From positions 62,001 to 126,000 of the forward strand of contig MU119227.1 of the NCBI GenBank assembly GCA_014904845.1: a stretch of DNA of 64,000 nucleotides, read 5' to 3'. The notes under the pieces are model-generated. The model did not search any database, was not told the DNA's origin, and was given only the letters and a program-made list of their open reading frames with translations. The stretch is from Acephala macrosclerotiorum (lineage: Eukaryota; Ascomycota; Leotiomycetes; Helotiales; Mollisiaceae). Made by a program: the position numbers and the translations under genes. Below are positions 21,052 through 32,443 of the stretch, piece by piece; positions within the stretch are counted from its first letter, which is position 1; each line of letters begins with the position of its first letter.

Positions 21052-21201
21052 AGGTCCTATTGGGAATCGAACCCAAATCTCCGGAAAGTTCTAATTTGAA
21101 GTACTTCAAATTCAGAATCCAACGTGCTAACCCTAATTAAGATAAGTTAATTTCTTCAAGGCTCTGGAGAGAGAACCGAACGTACATTACACCATAGGAC
21201 C
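21052..21201 (-). tRNA. tRNA-Gln(CUG) with anticodon-loop intron and a 53-nt D-loop insertion (functional status uncertain)
   Basis: Read on the minus strand, a perfect 7-bp acceptor stem (GGTCCTA/TAGGACC), a 3-bp D stem (GTG/CAC), an anticodon arm TTGGA-TTCTGA..T-TCCGG with anticodon CTG, a 5-bp T stem (TTGGG/CCCAA) and box B GGTTCGATTCC are all present; the discriminator base is T as in fungal tRNA-Gln. A 25-nt intron (21087-21111) sits at the canonical position after base 37 and contains an 18-nt palindrome. In addition 53 nt (21133-21185) interrupt the D loop between TAAT and GGTTAG; they start GTACGT and end TTAG. Removing both leaves a normal 72-nt tRNA. A Pol III T9 terminator follows. 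Box A is altered by one base at its end. It may be a live gene with a novel insertion or a disrupted copy. Confidence 0.75.
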
Positions 21202-21415
21202 AAATTGTGTGCAATCTGGACGATTGTGGCGGAAAAATTACTTATTTAAACTTATACCTGAAGCAGAGTAAAAGCATGCTAGCTCTGCCTCAAAACCTTG
21301 GCCGAGGCCACAATCCCACAAGACTAGGCTAGCCCCTCCAAACATTTTGGCTCACAAAAATCTCACCCCACTAAGACTCCAAACTTCAACTCGACAACAA
21401 AGGAAAAAGATAATA

Positions 21416-22444
21416 ATGGCGCCTTCAGCAACGGACTCAACTCCTACAGAGGGTATCACAATTCTGTCTCTGCGAAAATCCCTTACCTCCGAATCCGAGC
21501 CCCTCGCACGCCGATTCCGCGCTCTCTTCTCCCTCAAACACCTCGCATGCCAGGGCAGCATCCCCGCCATCTCGGCCATCGCCGCTGGATTTACCTCCCC
21601 TTCCGCTCTCTTGAAACATGAACTCGCATACTGTCTTGGGCAAAGCAAAAATTTGGCAGCTGTGCCGTATTTGAAGACGGTGTTGGAGGATAAAGATGAG
21701 GATTCAATGTGTAGACACGAGGCTGCGGAGGCGTTGGGCGCAATCGGTGACGAGGGGAGTCTGGAGCTATTAAGGGAATTGCGGGACAATAACAGTGAAG
21801 TAGAGGTCGTGAGGGAGACATGCGAGATTGCCGTTGCGAGAATTGAGTGGGAGAATTCGGAGGGGGGTAAGAAGGAGAAGTTGAGGCAGAGGTTTGTTCA
21901 AATTTCTTTGTTACGAGGTTTCGCTAATAGTTTCAGTGATTTCGCATCGATTGATCCTGCACCTACAGCACCTGCGGACCAAAGCGAGAATATTGAGAAG
22001 TTGGAGAAGACGTTGTTGGATACGACGCAACCGTTATTCTTGAGATACAGAGCCATGTTTGGTCTTCGGGACCTTGCTTCTCCTCCCGACCTTCCTACTG
22101 CGGTTCCTGCTGTCCATGCTCTTGCGAAGGGTTTCTCTGATCCATCTGCGTTGTTTAGACACGAAATCGCGTTCGTTTTCGGCCAACTATCGCACCCTGC
22201 ATCTATTCCTGCTCTCACTGCAGCTCTCGCCGATTTGAAGGAGGCCAGTATGGTCAGACATGAAGCTGCTGAAGCTCTGGGTAGTCTTGGGGAGGAGGAT
22301 GGTGTCGAAGAGACTTTGAAGCGCTTCTTAAACGACCCCGAACAAGTCGTACGAGATAGTGTAATTGTGGCTTTGGACATGGCGGAATTCGAGAAGACTG
22401 GGGAGGCGGAGTATGCATTGATTCCAGAGACAGCTACTGTATAA
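21416..22444 (+). CDS. LIA1: Deoxyhypusine hydroxylase
   Basis: HEAT-repeat di-iron enzyme that hydroxylates deoxyhypusine on eIF5A, completing hypusine formation. Two bilobed halves each carry two His-Glu iron-ligand motifs: HELAYCLGQ, RHEAAEALGAIGD, then HEIAFVFGQL, RHEAAEALGSLGEED. An upstream in-frame ATG exists at 21347, but MAPSATDS at 21416 matches the family start. A 45-bp in-frame segment (21892-21936, GTTTGT..CGCTAAT..CAG) reads through as open frame but is an intron: its removal restores RQSDFASIDPAP, the conserved linker, giving 327 residues, the usual length. Cytosolic. It converges on RPA12 with 176 bp between stops. Confidence 0.93.
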   Translation: MAPSATDSTPTEGITILSLRKSLTSESEPLARRFRALFSLKHLACQGSIPAISAIAAGFTSPSALLKHELAYCLGQSKNLAAVPYLKTVLEDKDEDSMCRHEAAEALGAIGDEGSLELLRELRDNNSEVEVVRETCEIAVARIEWENSEGGKKEKLRQRFVQISLLRGFANSFSDFASIDPAPTAPADQSENIEKLEKTLLDTTQPLFLRYRAMFGLRDLASPPDLPTAVPAVHALAKGFSDPSALFRHEIAFVFGQLSHPASIPALTAALADLKEASMVRHEAAEALGSLGEEDGVEETLKRFLNDPEQVVRDSVIVALDMAEFEKTGEAEYALIPETATV

Positions 22445-22620
22445 AGGCATTTTGGCGCATCGTTGGTTTTGAGCGGTTGGTATGGCATAACGGCTGGCTT
22501 CGGGGGCATTTTGATTTCTGGGGTTCTCCAAAAGGCAAGGTCCCAAGTGCTGGGGCCTTGATAGCAACTCAACTCGGACATATACGTGGGACATTTTCCT
22601 TGCGTCGTGATAATTTTTGT

Positions 22621-23084
22621 TCAATTGTTGGCATTCCACCTAGAGATTCGTTAGCACCTAGCAAACTAACAAAATACATTATACTCACTTATGACCACAA
22701 TCGCATGTGTAGAAGATAGTACTTCCTTCATCCGCACTTCTCAGCTGGACCGCAAAGTACCTCGCTTCCTCCCTTCCACACATTGGGCATGTCTCTGCAA
22801 TTGTAGCCTCGGTCTGCATATCGCTTCGTTCGACGGTCTGCACGGCTGATCGCTTTTGTCTCAAGAGTGAGGGAAAGGATGCGGCTTTCGTAGAAGTTGT
22901 AATTGTCTTTGATGCGGTATCTGCCGACGGTTAGAACTGTGAAGAGACTGGTACCAAGTTGGTACAAACCTTTATTTTCAGCGCCGCAGCAATCGCAGAC
23001 CAGAACTGTGTTTTTATTGCCTGTAGAACTGTCTAGAAGATTACCGCAATCTGTGCAGAACACTAAAGACCCAATAGCCGACAT
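22621..23084 (-). CDS. RPA12: DNA-directed RNA polymerase I subunit A12.2
   Basis: Three exons (23084-22970, 22920-22689, 22639-22621) encode 121 residues, the usual length. N-terminal zinc ribbon: FCTDCGNLL and CDCCGAEN; C-terminal TFIIS-like ribbon: CPMCG, then QLRSADEGST with the acidic Asp-Glu pair used for transcript cleavage, and TCDCGHKWNANN. The last exon is only 19 bp and supplies the terminal WNANN, which is required by the family, supporting the splice. Role: RNA cleavage, proofreading and termination in Pol I (nucleolus). Upstream lies the cohesin loader, divergent. Confidence 0.93.
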
Positions 23085-23179
23085 TTTGACTGTTGACCGA
23101 GCTGGTGTGAAATTTGGTGAGAAGTATCAAAATTTATTTCACAAGGCTTGGCTGAAGGCAACCCGCCCTCAACGCTACG

Positions 23180-23514
23180 AGATGTCTACCGCCGCTTTAT
23201 TAGCTTGCATAGCCGCTTTTATAATTCTTTTCACAATCATTACTTTGGGACTGATCATTCTCCAATTGCAACGGCAAGAGGATCTGGAACTGGCTGCACA
23301 GGCTGCTCACCCTCATCCTCGCCACAAACGGGTTCACTTTCGTCGTGAAAGAGCATTAGAGATGTTACTCGCATTTAATATCCTCAGACCGGCTTTTCTT
23401 CGGATCCCGGAAGTGGAAGAACTTGAACTACCGAACTTGCGCCCTCTCGTCGCGACTTCGCGAGGCTGCAATAGCTTTCAGACGAATGCGACATCTGCGA
23501 AATTCTGTGTATGA
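23180..23514 (+). CDS. Hypothetical small single-pass membrane protein
   Basis: ORF of 111 residues in the interval between RPA12 and the cohesin loader. Residues 5-28 form one strongly hydrophobic helix (ALLACIAAFIILFTIITLGL), followed by a His/Arg-rich segment and an acidic-leucine stretch. I recognise no family. The downstream part overlaps an open frame of similar quality in another phase, so the 3' end could be spliced, or the whole could be 5' leader of the loader gene. Confidence 0.3.
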
Positions 23515-23649
23515 GGCGTCGCACAATCTGCAACATCGACCCTCACCTTTGCAGTATGGTTCTTCGATCTATGGATTGTCTCTAGGACCTAGCATTCACC
23601 TTCAACCCTTAGCCTCACCTTTGGGCTACCCTGCCATCTCTCCTTCAAT

Positions 23650-26600
23650 ATGGAAACCAATGGCTATCCTGCCCATAATGGTATCTACAGATCGAATGGA
23701 ACAAATGGCGCGTCTCCTATGAATGTAAACGGACAGCGACGCTCGAGAGTACTATCTGTCGATGAAGCTTTGCCATACTCGCCATTCTCTTCAGTTGTTC
23801 CATTTAATTCAGGTACGACTCGAAGCAAACCTCCTTTTGGTACCTTCAACTAACCTACTCAACCTCAGATATCATTCCCGTACCCTCCATCGGCCTACGA
23901 TCCTCGACATCGATATTCCCAAATGAAGAAGAACGCCGTAGCGCGCGACAAGGTCTTGAAAGCCTCAATCGCGACGCCCAAGCTCCCAATACGTCTGAGA
24001 GACTACAGAAATCTTTAAATGATCTTAAGGAGCTTTTGAAGCCTGAAGGCATTGCTCAATTGTAAATACAAACTTCTCCCTTGCCGTTACGATCTAACGT
24101 ACCACAGCACATTCAAAACCGTCCCCAATATTACCTCATCTCGTACCCCGAACGAACAGTCCAAAGTTACTCTGTCGCCGTTCGCAAAGATGGTCTACGA
24201 GCAAACTGACGTCGAGTTCACATATCCTTTTCCAGAGAGGCCTAGCCCTTCCATCACGAGTGTCAAGACTCCATCGCAAAAGCCAAAACCAATGCCGAAG
24301 TCGAAGTCACAGCAGACTCCGCGTCATGCCTCGAACCAGAAAGCTCAAGATAGTAAATCGACGATCAAAGTTGAACATCCAAATGGCAGAGCAAAAGGAC
24401 AGTACGTTACGCCACCGTACCAGGCACCCTCTCAACCAACATCGAGTTTTGCTGTGGTGATTCCCAAGCCTCCAGAGACGTTTAAGCGCGAGGAATACGT
24501 TTCTTCCCAACCAAAGGTCAAATCTCCAACCGAGTCGCCCGTCGAGTCGCCCGTTGAACCCCAAGCTCGGGCAGTTCCTATGGTTCATGCCCCAGCGCAA
24601 CGAACAATACTTCCTCCCACTAAGCCCCAGCAACCACCCCACCAACAGCCATTGCACGGACCATCTAAATCACCAGCAGCGCCAACACCCTCGCAAGGTT
24701 TAGCAGTCATCATTCCTGATCTTCCATCTGCCTTCCGACCAGAAGAGTATGAGGTCGCACCCGAGACACCTGATACGCCGCAGCACCTCTCGAGAAAGCG
24801 TAGACGTTCCTCGGCTGAAAACGACGATGGCCTATCACGGAGTGTGGATCAGCGTGAGAAGGCTGAGCTGGCTCTTCAAAATTTGCGAGAGTATCTTGGG
24901 GAGATATTCGAGGCCGAAGACCAAATGCAACCTGGAGATGTCCAATCTAGCCATTTCTTTACTGCTGCAAGTGAAGGAATCAGCTTGAATATAAATGCTC
25001 AGACTAAAGTCGAGACTCTTCTTCAGAAAGTCATTACGGTTGGCCGATTCTCACAGGTGCCAATAGACGATTTACTGCGGCTACAAAAGCTGTCAGAATG
25101 TGCTCTTAAAGACGCCGAAAGTGTTGAAGTAAAAGTCTCAGAAGACATGGGAGAATCAGAGGTTGAAACATGGCTACCTCAGCTAGCGATTGCGGAGTTG
25201 GGCATCAAAGCCGCGCGAACTTCGTTACGGCTGATGTCTGGCGGTCGCGAGGACAAGCAACTCTACTCTGAGGATGTCATTCAGTCAGCTTTGAATGCTT
25301 TCAAGAACACTACGGAAACCTGCATCGTTCCAATCGTCGAAATGCGCAGTACCGGTTCCACAGTATCCCTCTTCAAGCTTTTGTCTGCGGAGAAAAAGAC
25401 TATCACAAATCTTTTAGCCCAATGTCGACGTCTTTTCGCCCTCATGGCAACTTTGGTGGCCAACATTGAGCTTTCGGAGACTGTCGTCAATACCCTCGAA
25501 TTTACAACATCTCGACTGATATTTGTGGAAAATGCTCACAGTGAGCGAGACTCAGTCTTAGGAGTTGCCAGATTTGATAGCTTGCGTGTTGTTGCCATGG
25601 ATGTTCTTGCTCAAATCTTCCTCTGCAATCCTGTTCAACGCCAAGGCATCTTCGACGAGATTCTGACGTCGCTAGAAAAGCTTCCGGTCACGAAGCAAAG
25701 TGCTCGTCAATTCAAGCTCCCAGAAGGAGGAAGCATCCAGCTTGTTTCCGCATTGATCATGAGACTTATTCAAACGAGTGCCAGCAAATCCGATGATACC
25801 AAGGATAAACGCAGACGGAAAGCTCTCGAAGCTTTGCATGGCGAAGAAGCAAATGGATCTCCTAGTGAGTCTGCTGTTGGAAGAACCACCATCAACTCGG
25901 AGACTCGAGGTGAAGAACAGCCAGCGACGGCCGTTCAAGAACTCAGGGAAGCAGTCTCGCCTTTGCTCGATACTGCCAGAGGTAATGCAACTTATGTCGT
26001 AGGGTTCATCGTTGGCAGAGCAATGAAGTCCACCAAGTCCGGCGATGCACCATACCGAAATCTTCTAGATCTGTTCATCGAAGACTTCATTACGTGCTTG
26101 AACTCGACCGATTGGCCAGCCGCAGAGTTGCTTCTACGATTGTTCCTCTACAAAATGGTACAGCTCGCTGAAGGCGAGAAGACGCCAGCACCTGCCAAAA
26201 ACATGGCTTTGGATCTCCTGGGTATGATGGGTGCTGCCATATCCGAGTTGACATCGCACATTCGAAAGACTGCTGGATCTCTTGAGAATGGGGACAGTGA
26301 GCTTGCGAAGTATCTCTCGAGAGTAGCTGAGGCTTCCCTCGAGAAGAGAGCTTCTGACGCCGAGATCGTTTCATGGCCCTGCGGACCATATCGTGCCTGC
26401 TTGGAATATCTAGAGGATCGTGCTTCCGCAGACGCCGACCCACAGTTGGCCAGCGCCATTGGCTTCTTTACCGCAGAATGGGCTTCCAAGATCTGCACAA
26501 CATTCGATCAGATCAGTGATGAGGACTATGAGCACGTCAAGGTAGAGAAGGAATATGGCCGCCTGGCATACCGGATTCGTATGATGATTAACGACAGAAG

Positions 26601-29466
26601 ATGGCTCGCCACGGAATACAGCTTCGACTCTGTCAGCCCGCCGCATGCTCGACTTGCATACTCTTTGACCTTACTGCACTCGGCCTTTTGTGGCTCTTTC
26701 GGCCGAGTTCTTACAATTCTACTGGGATCGATGACTAGCGATCAAGCAACTGTTCGTAGCAAGAGCTTGAAGAGTGTCAATCAGGTCTTGGACACTGATC
26801 CTACTATCATTGACACCGAACGAAACGTTAAGCTTCTCATCATGAGATGTGCCAATGATTCTTCCGTCCAAGTCCGCGATTCTGCGTTAGGTCTTATTGG
26901 CAAATGCATTGCTGTTCGTCCTGCTCTTGAGGAAGAGATGATCCCTAGCATATTGCAGCGTGTGAATGACAGTGGTGTTGGTGTGCGCAAGCGTGCCATG
27001 AAGCTCTCGAAGGACATATACCTTAGGAATTCGAACCGCGAGGTCCGAAGCCAGATTGCCGACTCGCTGTTGCATCGTGTAACAGACCTGGATGAGGGCG
27101 TTCAAGAGCTAGCACGTCAAACAATCGAAGAAGTCTGGATGTCACCATTCTATCAGTCTACATCGTCTGGCAATATGTCCACGCAGTTCAAGCTCGCCAT
27201 GGCAGATCATGTTGCTCTCATGGTCAAGACCGTTCAACGCAGCAGTGGCGTTGCTACTGTCCTTGATAAGGTCTTACAAAATATGCTTTCGACCGAAGCC
27301 AAGTACACAGCAGCAAATTTCAAAGTCTGCAAAGCTCTCGTAGCTACAATGTTCGAGACAATCATCGACAATACAACCGGAGAGGCCGACGACGCACCAT
27401 CAGCTCGTGATGCTCTGCAAATTCTTACTATCTTCGCCAAATCCAATCCACAACTCTTCACTGCGGAACAAATCCAACTTTTGGAGCCTTATATCAAGAA
27501 CGTTGGAGCAGGCGATGACCTAGCAATTTACCGCTCGGTAGTAGTAATCTTCCGCCATGTTCTACCTGTGCTGCCCAAGGTCCACAACACCTTCGTCATC
27601 GATGTGAGGAAAGCACTCATTCCGGCCGTCTCACGTCTCGGAAAGACAATCTTGGATGATGTAATTGCTTGTGTCTGGATCATCAGCGAAACTCTTGGTG
27701 ACTTTCAGCATCTCACTAGATTGGTTTTGTCAAGCTTAGGCCAGATTCAGAAGATGAAGGGTGCCAATCTGGACGAGATGGCAGTCAAGAAGCTTACCAA
27801 AATTCTTTTGATCGCCGGAATGTGCGGCAAGCATTGCAATCTTGACCCTCAAATCGACGCATTTCGACAAACGTTCCCTAATTCATTCTCGAAGAAGGAT
27901 TCGAAGGATGCTTCTGTGTCAAAATTGATGACAGATACCTTTGCTCCATTTACCTTACAATCGCAACCATTAGAGGTCAGGAGAGCTGCTTTGGATGCAA
28001 TCGGAATGGTCTGCCAATCGTGGCCAAAGAACTTCTCTTCGGCGAATATCTACACTACTTTCCTACATGTGTTCGATGAAGAGGATGCCTCTTTAGAGAC
28101 CATTATTATGCGATCATTCAAGGATTTCCTTACTCTGGAAGAGAAGCGTTCCGAAGTGGGAAAGGATGGTGCACCAAGTGCAGCCGCTGAATCGGCCGCC
28201 AAGCTCGGCGTCATGGGGGGCGGTCAAGGCGACGGAGTGGCACTCGGCATTGCTCAGAGATTTTTAAATCACATCATTCGGATTGCTCTTTCGCGCCAGG
28301 ATGAAGAGGGTCTGCTGGCCACCGAAGTCGTCGCCAGCATTGCTCGACAAGGCTTGGTCCATCCAAAGGAGACAGGTCCATCATTGATTGCTCTCGAGAC
28401 CTCAGCGACCTCTAAGATTGCCGATCTTGCGTTCAAGGAGCACAAAGCTTTACACGAAAAACACGAGACCATTCTTGAGAAGGAGTACATGCGAGCTGTG
28501 CATTTGGCATATGAGTATCAACGAGATGTTGTTCAAGATACTCACGGTGCGACCCTGAATCCTTTTGCATCAAAGCTTGCTATGATGATGGAAGTGATGA
28601 AAATCAGTAAGGTTAAGAATCGTAAGAGATTCTACGACAACTTGTGCGCGCGCATCGAGTTTGATCCCGCAAAGATAGACATCGGTGAGGTCGGCCATCA
28701 TCTTGATTTCTCGCAATTTATCATCGAGAATATGGCTTTCTTCGATTATGCGACAATGGATGAGCTGCTATCGGCAATCAATGCTATGGAGAAAGTGGTT
28801 GCAGCAATGGGAACCAGTATTGCACATGCAATTGAGACGGAGCTCTTCCATGTCAGCCTTGAGCAACCATCTCAGATGGATGAGAATGGTCAATCGCGGC
28901 CCATCCAGCCCACAGTCGATCCATTACGCCTCAAACTTCTTACAGCATCTTCAATGTTGTTATCGTGTCTGTGGGAGACTCGCACCTACTTGCGACGACA
29001 ATATGGAATCAAGTCAAATCGACAGGAAGGAAAGAACAAAGGAGCAGTCAAGGATCTGAACAGAGCACCTGTCAAGGCTCAAGGTGTCAATGGCGAGAAA
29101 TTCTGGGAACAAATCGGCTTGATCATGAATGCAATGGCCACGAATGATAGCATGATGAACCAATGTCGGGCATTCGTTGAGTTGTTGAGCGTTGATTCAG
29201 AGTTCAAGATTGCCGCGGACGGCGAAGAAGATGCAGAACAGACGAGACTTAGTACTCCGAGCGATGATGAAGAAGGTGGTGCAGCAGGTACTCCTGGTCC
29301 TCCAGGCAGCGGTAGAGGAAGAAAGAGAAAGGGGTCTGACACACCTGGTGGACGAAAGAAGAGAGCACGCTCGTCTTCGGCTGGTCCTCGGGCCCGTGGA
29401 AGACCGAAGGGATCAGGGAAGAAGCAAAGTGTTGAGAAGAGTGATGGCGAAGCAGGTGACTGGTAA
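23650..29466 (+). CDS. SCC2: Sister-chromatid cohesion loader Scc2/Mis4 (NIPBL)
   Basis: Three exons (23650-23812, 23869-24061, 24108-29466) give 1,904 residues. The first two short exons carry the conserved fungal N-terminus (VLSVDEALPYSPFSSVVPF, DIIPVPSIGL, ERLQKSLNDLKELL), which in this family binds Scc4/Mau2; the in-frame ATG inside the third exon region at 24052 is therefore not the start. A Pro-rich disordered stretch follows, then HEAT repeats (for example VRSKSLKSVNQVLDTDPTII and VQVRDSALGLIGKCI around residues 980-1,040) and the Nipped-B C-terminal domain. The tail is Lys/Arg-rich (GRGRKRKGS.., RKKRARSSS), a likely nuclear localisation/DNA-binding segment. Known role: with Scc4 it loads the cohesin ring onto chromatin and activates its ATPase. 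Confidence 0.93.
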
Positions 29467-30848
29467 ATGGGAGGTGGGACATCTGGGACGGTTGGCGTTT
29501 GGGAGAATCTTTTGCAACGGAGAAACCCCTGTATTATTTTTCTCAATGGCGTCTTCTGTGCTTGACCCAGTGGGTGGGTTGCATCTCCAGGGATTGGGGT
29601 CTTACATTTGCACATGGCTGTGCATGGCTGAGCATAAAAAACGGTTGTATCATCACACGGACATATCAGACATAGATCGGGAAGATGCTAATGGCAATCT
29701 TCTTCTTCAACATTTTCAATGCTTGCCTTGCTCTCGTGACTATATACCTGCCCTCCACTAAGCTATTGCTGGAGAGTTGACCTCAGCCTTTCAATTTATC
29801 AAGATTTTCATCAGCATTTCCTTTCAATTTCCAATTACCCAGCGCTCACCGAACTTTTAGATATCTCTAGACTAATAGCCGGTTAGCCTCCTTTGCTCGC
29901 TTCGCTCAATTATAAGTAGCGTTCCAATTTTGCATTTTCCTACAAGGTAACAACCACCGTGGCCCAGCAATTGTCGGACAGTCGAAACTTTCACTCTTAG
30001 CATTGTACATTACCATCTCACCGCCCATCCGCCCCTCAGCTATTTAGTCCAGGTATTTTAATAGCCACCACGACCTGCAAGCGACGGAAATTGAAATATT
30101 GACATTTCTGCTCTTGGCACAGTGAATTCCGTCCTGCCGTTCTACTGCCATTCACCCCGGTCAAAACCAATACTCTAATAACAAAGGTGACTCCCAAGAT
30201 ATCAGAACTCCTCTTCACCCTCCGTCAACCTTGCACAAACTCTTCGACCGTTTGCTATTACTCTTCTATATCACACCACCACCATCATGGAGGAACCACC
30301 GCCTCTAAGTCCCTGCTACAAATTCCTCTCATTCCAACAAAAGTGAATCCACACGACCTCAAGCGAGTAGCATTCAAACGGCATCCAAATCCTTCCCTTC
30401 GATGTTTTCCCGCGTCATTTTCTATTCCCTGGGCGGACCCCGAGGTGGCTCCGCTGCTTGCATCGGGATAATCGACCTCGATATCTTTCTTAAATCTACC
30501 AGTGGATATTTTCTGAGGCTAAAACCCCGGGAGGCTGTTTCCTGTTTGTCTGGAATACCGCCGCGTGAAGCGGTAGTCTAAAAAGGTGAAGTGTTGATTG
30601 GTGTTCTATTCCTAGCGGAATCCCACCATCCACAGAGCGGGCCGCATAAAGTCCCAGATCTGGTGTTGGAGCCTGGCAGCAGCTTCAGATGCATTCTTAT
30701 GGCGTCCAGTTGAGCAAGGAGAGAAAGTCCCATCCATTGAGTTGAAGAAACGAACAGCTTCCGCGAAGCAGATCGCCACTCCTCTCTCTAACCCCAAGGA
30801 CATGTGAAAGGCGACTCTCGTCTACAAATACGATTGTTGCGAAGTTTC
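29467..30848. other. Intergenic region, no gene seen
   Basis: About 1.4 kb after the cohesin loader. Open frames such as 30187-30471 are short, compositionally biased and unsupported by splice or start context. Several pyrimidine-rich tracts; nothing recognisable. Confidence 0.5.
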
Positions 30849-31126
30849 ATGTACTGTCCCGACGCACACCATATCCGCTATCCAATTCTCAATCTTCGGC
30901 CCTGGCAGGAGATTATTGATCGTCTACCAAGATGGTTGTGCCAATTCAACGGCAGGAACACGACAACAAAGCCGAAATCTTCAGAAATGCTGTAAATGAA
31001 CAACTTGAGGCATCCCAGTTTGCCGTTGAACGCGGTGATTCTCTGGTGGTAGACAAATGGAGCGACTTGAAGATAGCCACAAGAATCTCAACTATGCTTC
31101 ATTTGCATGCCCCACCATTTATATAA
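30849..31126 (+). pseudogene. Possible small conserved protein gene with a frameshift
   Basis: Starting at an ATG, one frame reads CPDAHHIRYPILNLRPWQEIIDRLPR; a one-base shift near 30933 continues as MVVPIQRQEHDNKAEIFRNA, then VERGDSLVVDKWSDLKIATRIS up to a TAA. The two pieces look like one polar, helical protein of roughly 90 residues, but no intron explains the phase change, so a recent frameshift or a sequencing error is likely. I do not recognise the family. Its 3' end overlaps the convergent RWDD2-like gene by 39 bp. Confidence 0.35.
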
Positions 31127-31495
31127 TTCCTCATCCTTGCTCAAGAACTCTCTGAGCTCCTTCAAAGTCGTTGTTTCGACGAGATATCCAGGTTCAACAT
31201 CGAGCCTGCGTTCTGGAATTGCTTCTCTTTTCACGAGACGGTAATCTTTATATCGTAGTTTCTAGACTCATATTAGTCTTCATGCATAACAATAGCCAAC
31301 TGGACGTACTCTGACAACCTCTAACCACGCCCCGGCCTTTTCCTCCTCTCCCTCAGCTAGCATGAGCCCTGGTGGAGATCCAGTTTTGAGGACAACGGAA
31401 CATGAGAGGCGTTTTGCTGCTTTTGTGATGGCCGATATCTTTTTACGCGATGTCATATGATGAGTTTTGATGAGAATACGATAGATACCTGCCAT
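31088..31495 (-). CDS. Small RWDD2-type protein (DUF1115 C-terminal domain)
   Basis: Two exons (31495-31310, 31261-31088; GTACGT..TCTAG intron of 48 bp) encode 119 residues. The order YRILIKTHHMTSRKKI, VVLKTGSPPGLMLAEGE, WLEVVR-KLRYKDYRLVKRE is that of the conserved C-terminal half of RWD-domain proteins RWDD2/DUF1115, whose function is unknown. The usual N-terminal RWD domain is absent, as in many short fungal members. The splice restores the LRYKDY motif precisely. Upstream exons cannot be ruled out. Tail-to-tail overlap with a frameshifted ORF on the other strand. Confidence 0.75.
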
Positions 31496-31804
31496 TTGGC
31501 ATAATCAGAAGTCATGTTCAGTTAGATGTGAGGGTAGAAGCGAAGGTTGGAATGTCGTAGTAAAATGAAGTTAAATAAACACATGACTAAACTCCTCTTT
31601 CTTCTCTTCTTGCGTTAGATAAATATTAAGTTTCTTGTTGATTACACTGATTCTATAGTATATAGAGTGATTCCCTTCGAGAAACAGCTGGTTTTTGACA
31701 TACTCGAAAATCTATCATCACATGACCCCAGTCGTCGCCAAAATTTGAGCTCATCTAACGGCGTCGAATTTGTGAGACTCGGACAGCGACGACTTCACAT
31801 CACC
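31496..31804. other. Divergent intergenic region, no gene seen
   Basis: Short AT-rich interval between the RWDD2-like and mitochondrial uS12 genes; presumed promoters only. Confidence 0.45.
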
Positions 31805-32443
31805 ATGGCTGTCTCAATGCTCCGCAGATTTCTCATGCCATCCGTGCGGGTGCCAGCCTCATTCACGACTTCCAAGCCAACAATAGTGCCCTCATTGAGG
31901 CGCAATTTCTCCTCGACACCCACGCCATTTGCAACCTACAACCAAGTCGCAAAGGTACTACAGCTACCCTACTTTACCTATCTTCTACTAATCAAATGAA
32001 TAGGGATGCCGTAAACAACAACGAGCACGAAAAGCTGTTTCTCCGGCTCTGCGAGATGTCAATGCCCCAGAACTCAAAGGTGTGTGTCTGAAGGTCGGAA
32101 TCACAAAACCTAAGAAGCCCAATTCCGCAGAACGAAAGACAGCAAGAGTGAGGTTAAGCACGGGAAGAGTGGTGACGTGTTATATTCCTGGAGAGGGGCA
32201 TAATGTGCAGCAGCATTCTGTTGTGTTAGTTCGAGGAGGCAGGAGTCAAGATTGTCCTGGTGTGAGATATCATTTGGTTAGAGGTGCTATGGATCTGGTG
32301 AGTCTTCGATCGACTGAGGAGCTGTTGGCGGTTCAAGGGACATTTGTGAACAAGGCTAATTCTGCTGGTAGGGTGGTGTGGGAAACAGAGCGACGAGTCG
32401 ATCGAAGTACGGAACGAAGAAGCCCAAAGCAGCGGCGGCATAA
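31805..32443 (+). CDS. MRPS12: Mitochondrial ribosomal protein uS12m
   Basis: Three exons (31805-31954, 32004-32297, 32372-32443) encode 171 residues. The first 45 residues are Arg/Ser-rich without acids ([19 protein letters not shown]), a mitochondrial presequence. The mature part carries uS12 landmarks: [65 protein letters not shown], and [16 protein letters not shown]; the last exon finishes with [20 protein letters not shown]. The protein lines the decoding centre of the small mitoribosomal subunit. Phase is consistent at both introns; the second (74 bp) ends GGTAG. Confidence 0.95.

Noticed and set aside
24052..24180. ATG at 24052 as start of the cohesin loader
   Set aside because: The first 19 or so codons lie in an intron (24062-24107); upstream exons supply the conserved N-terminus.
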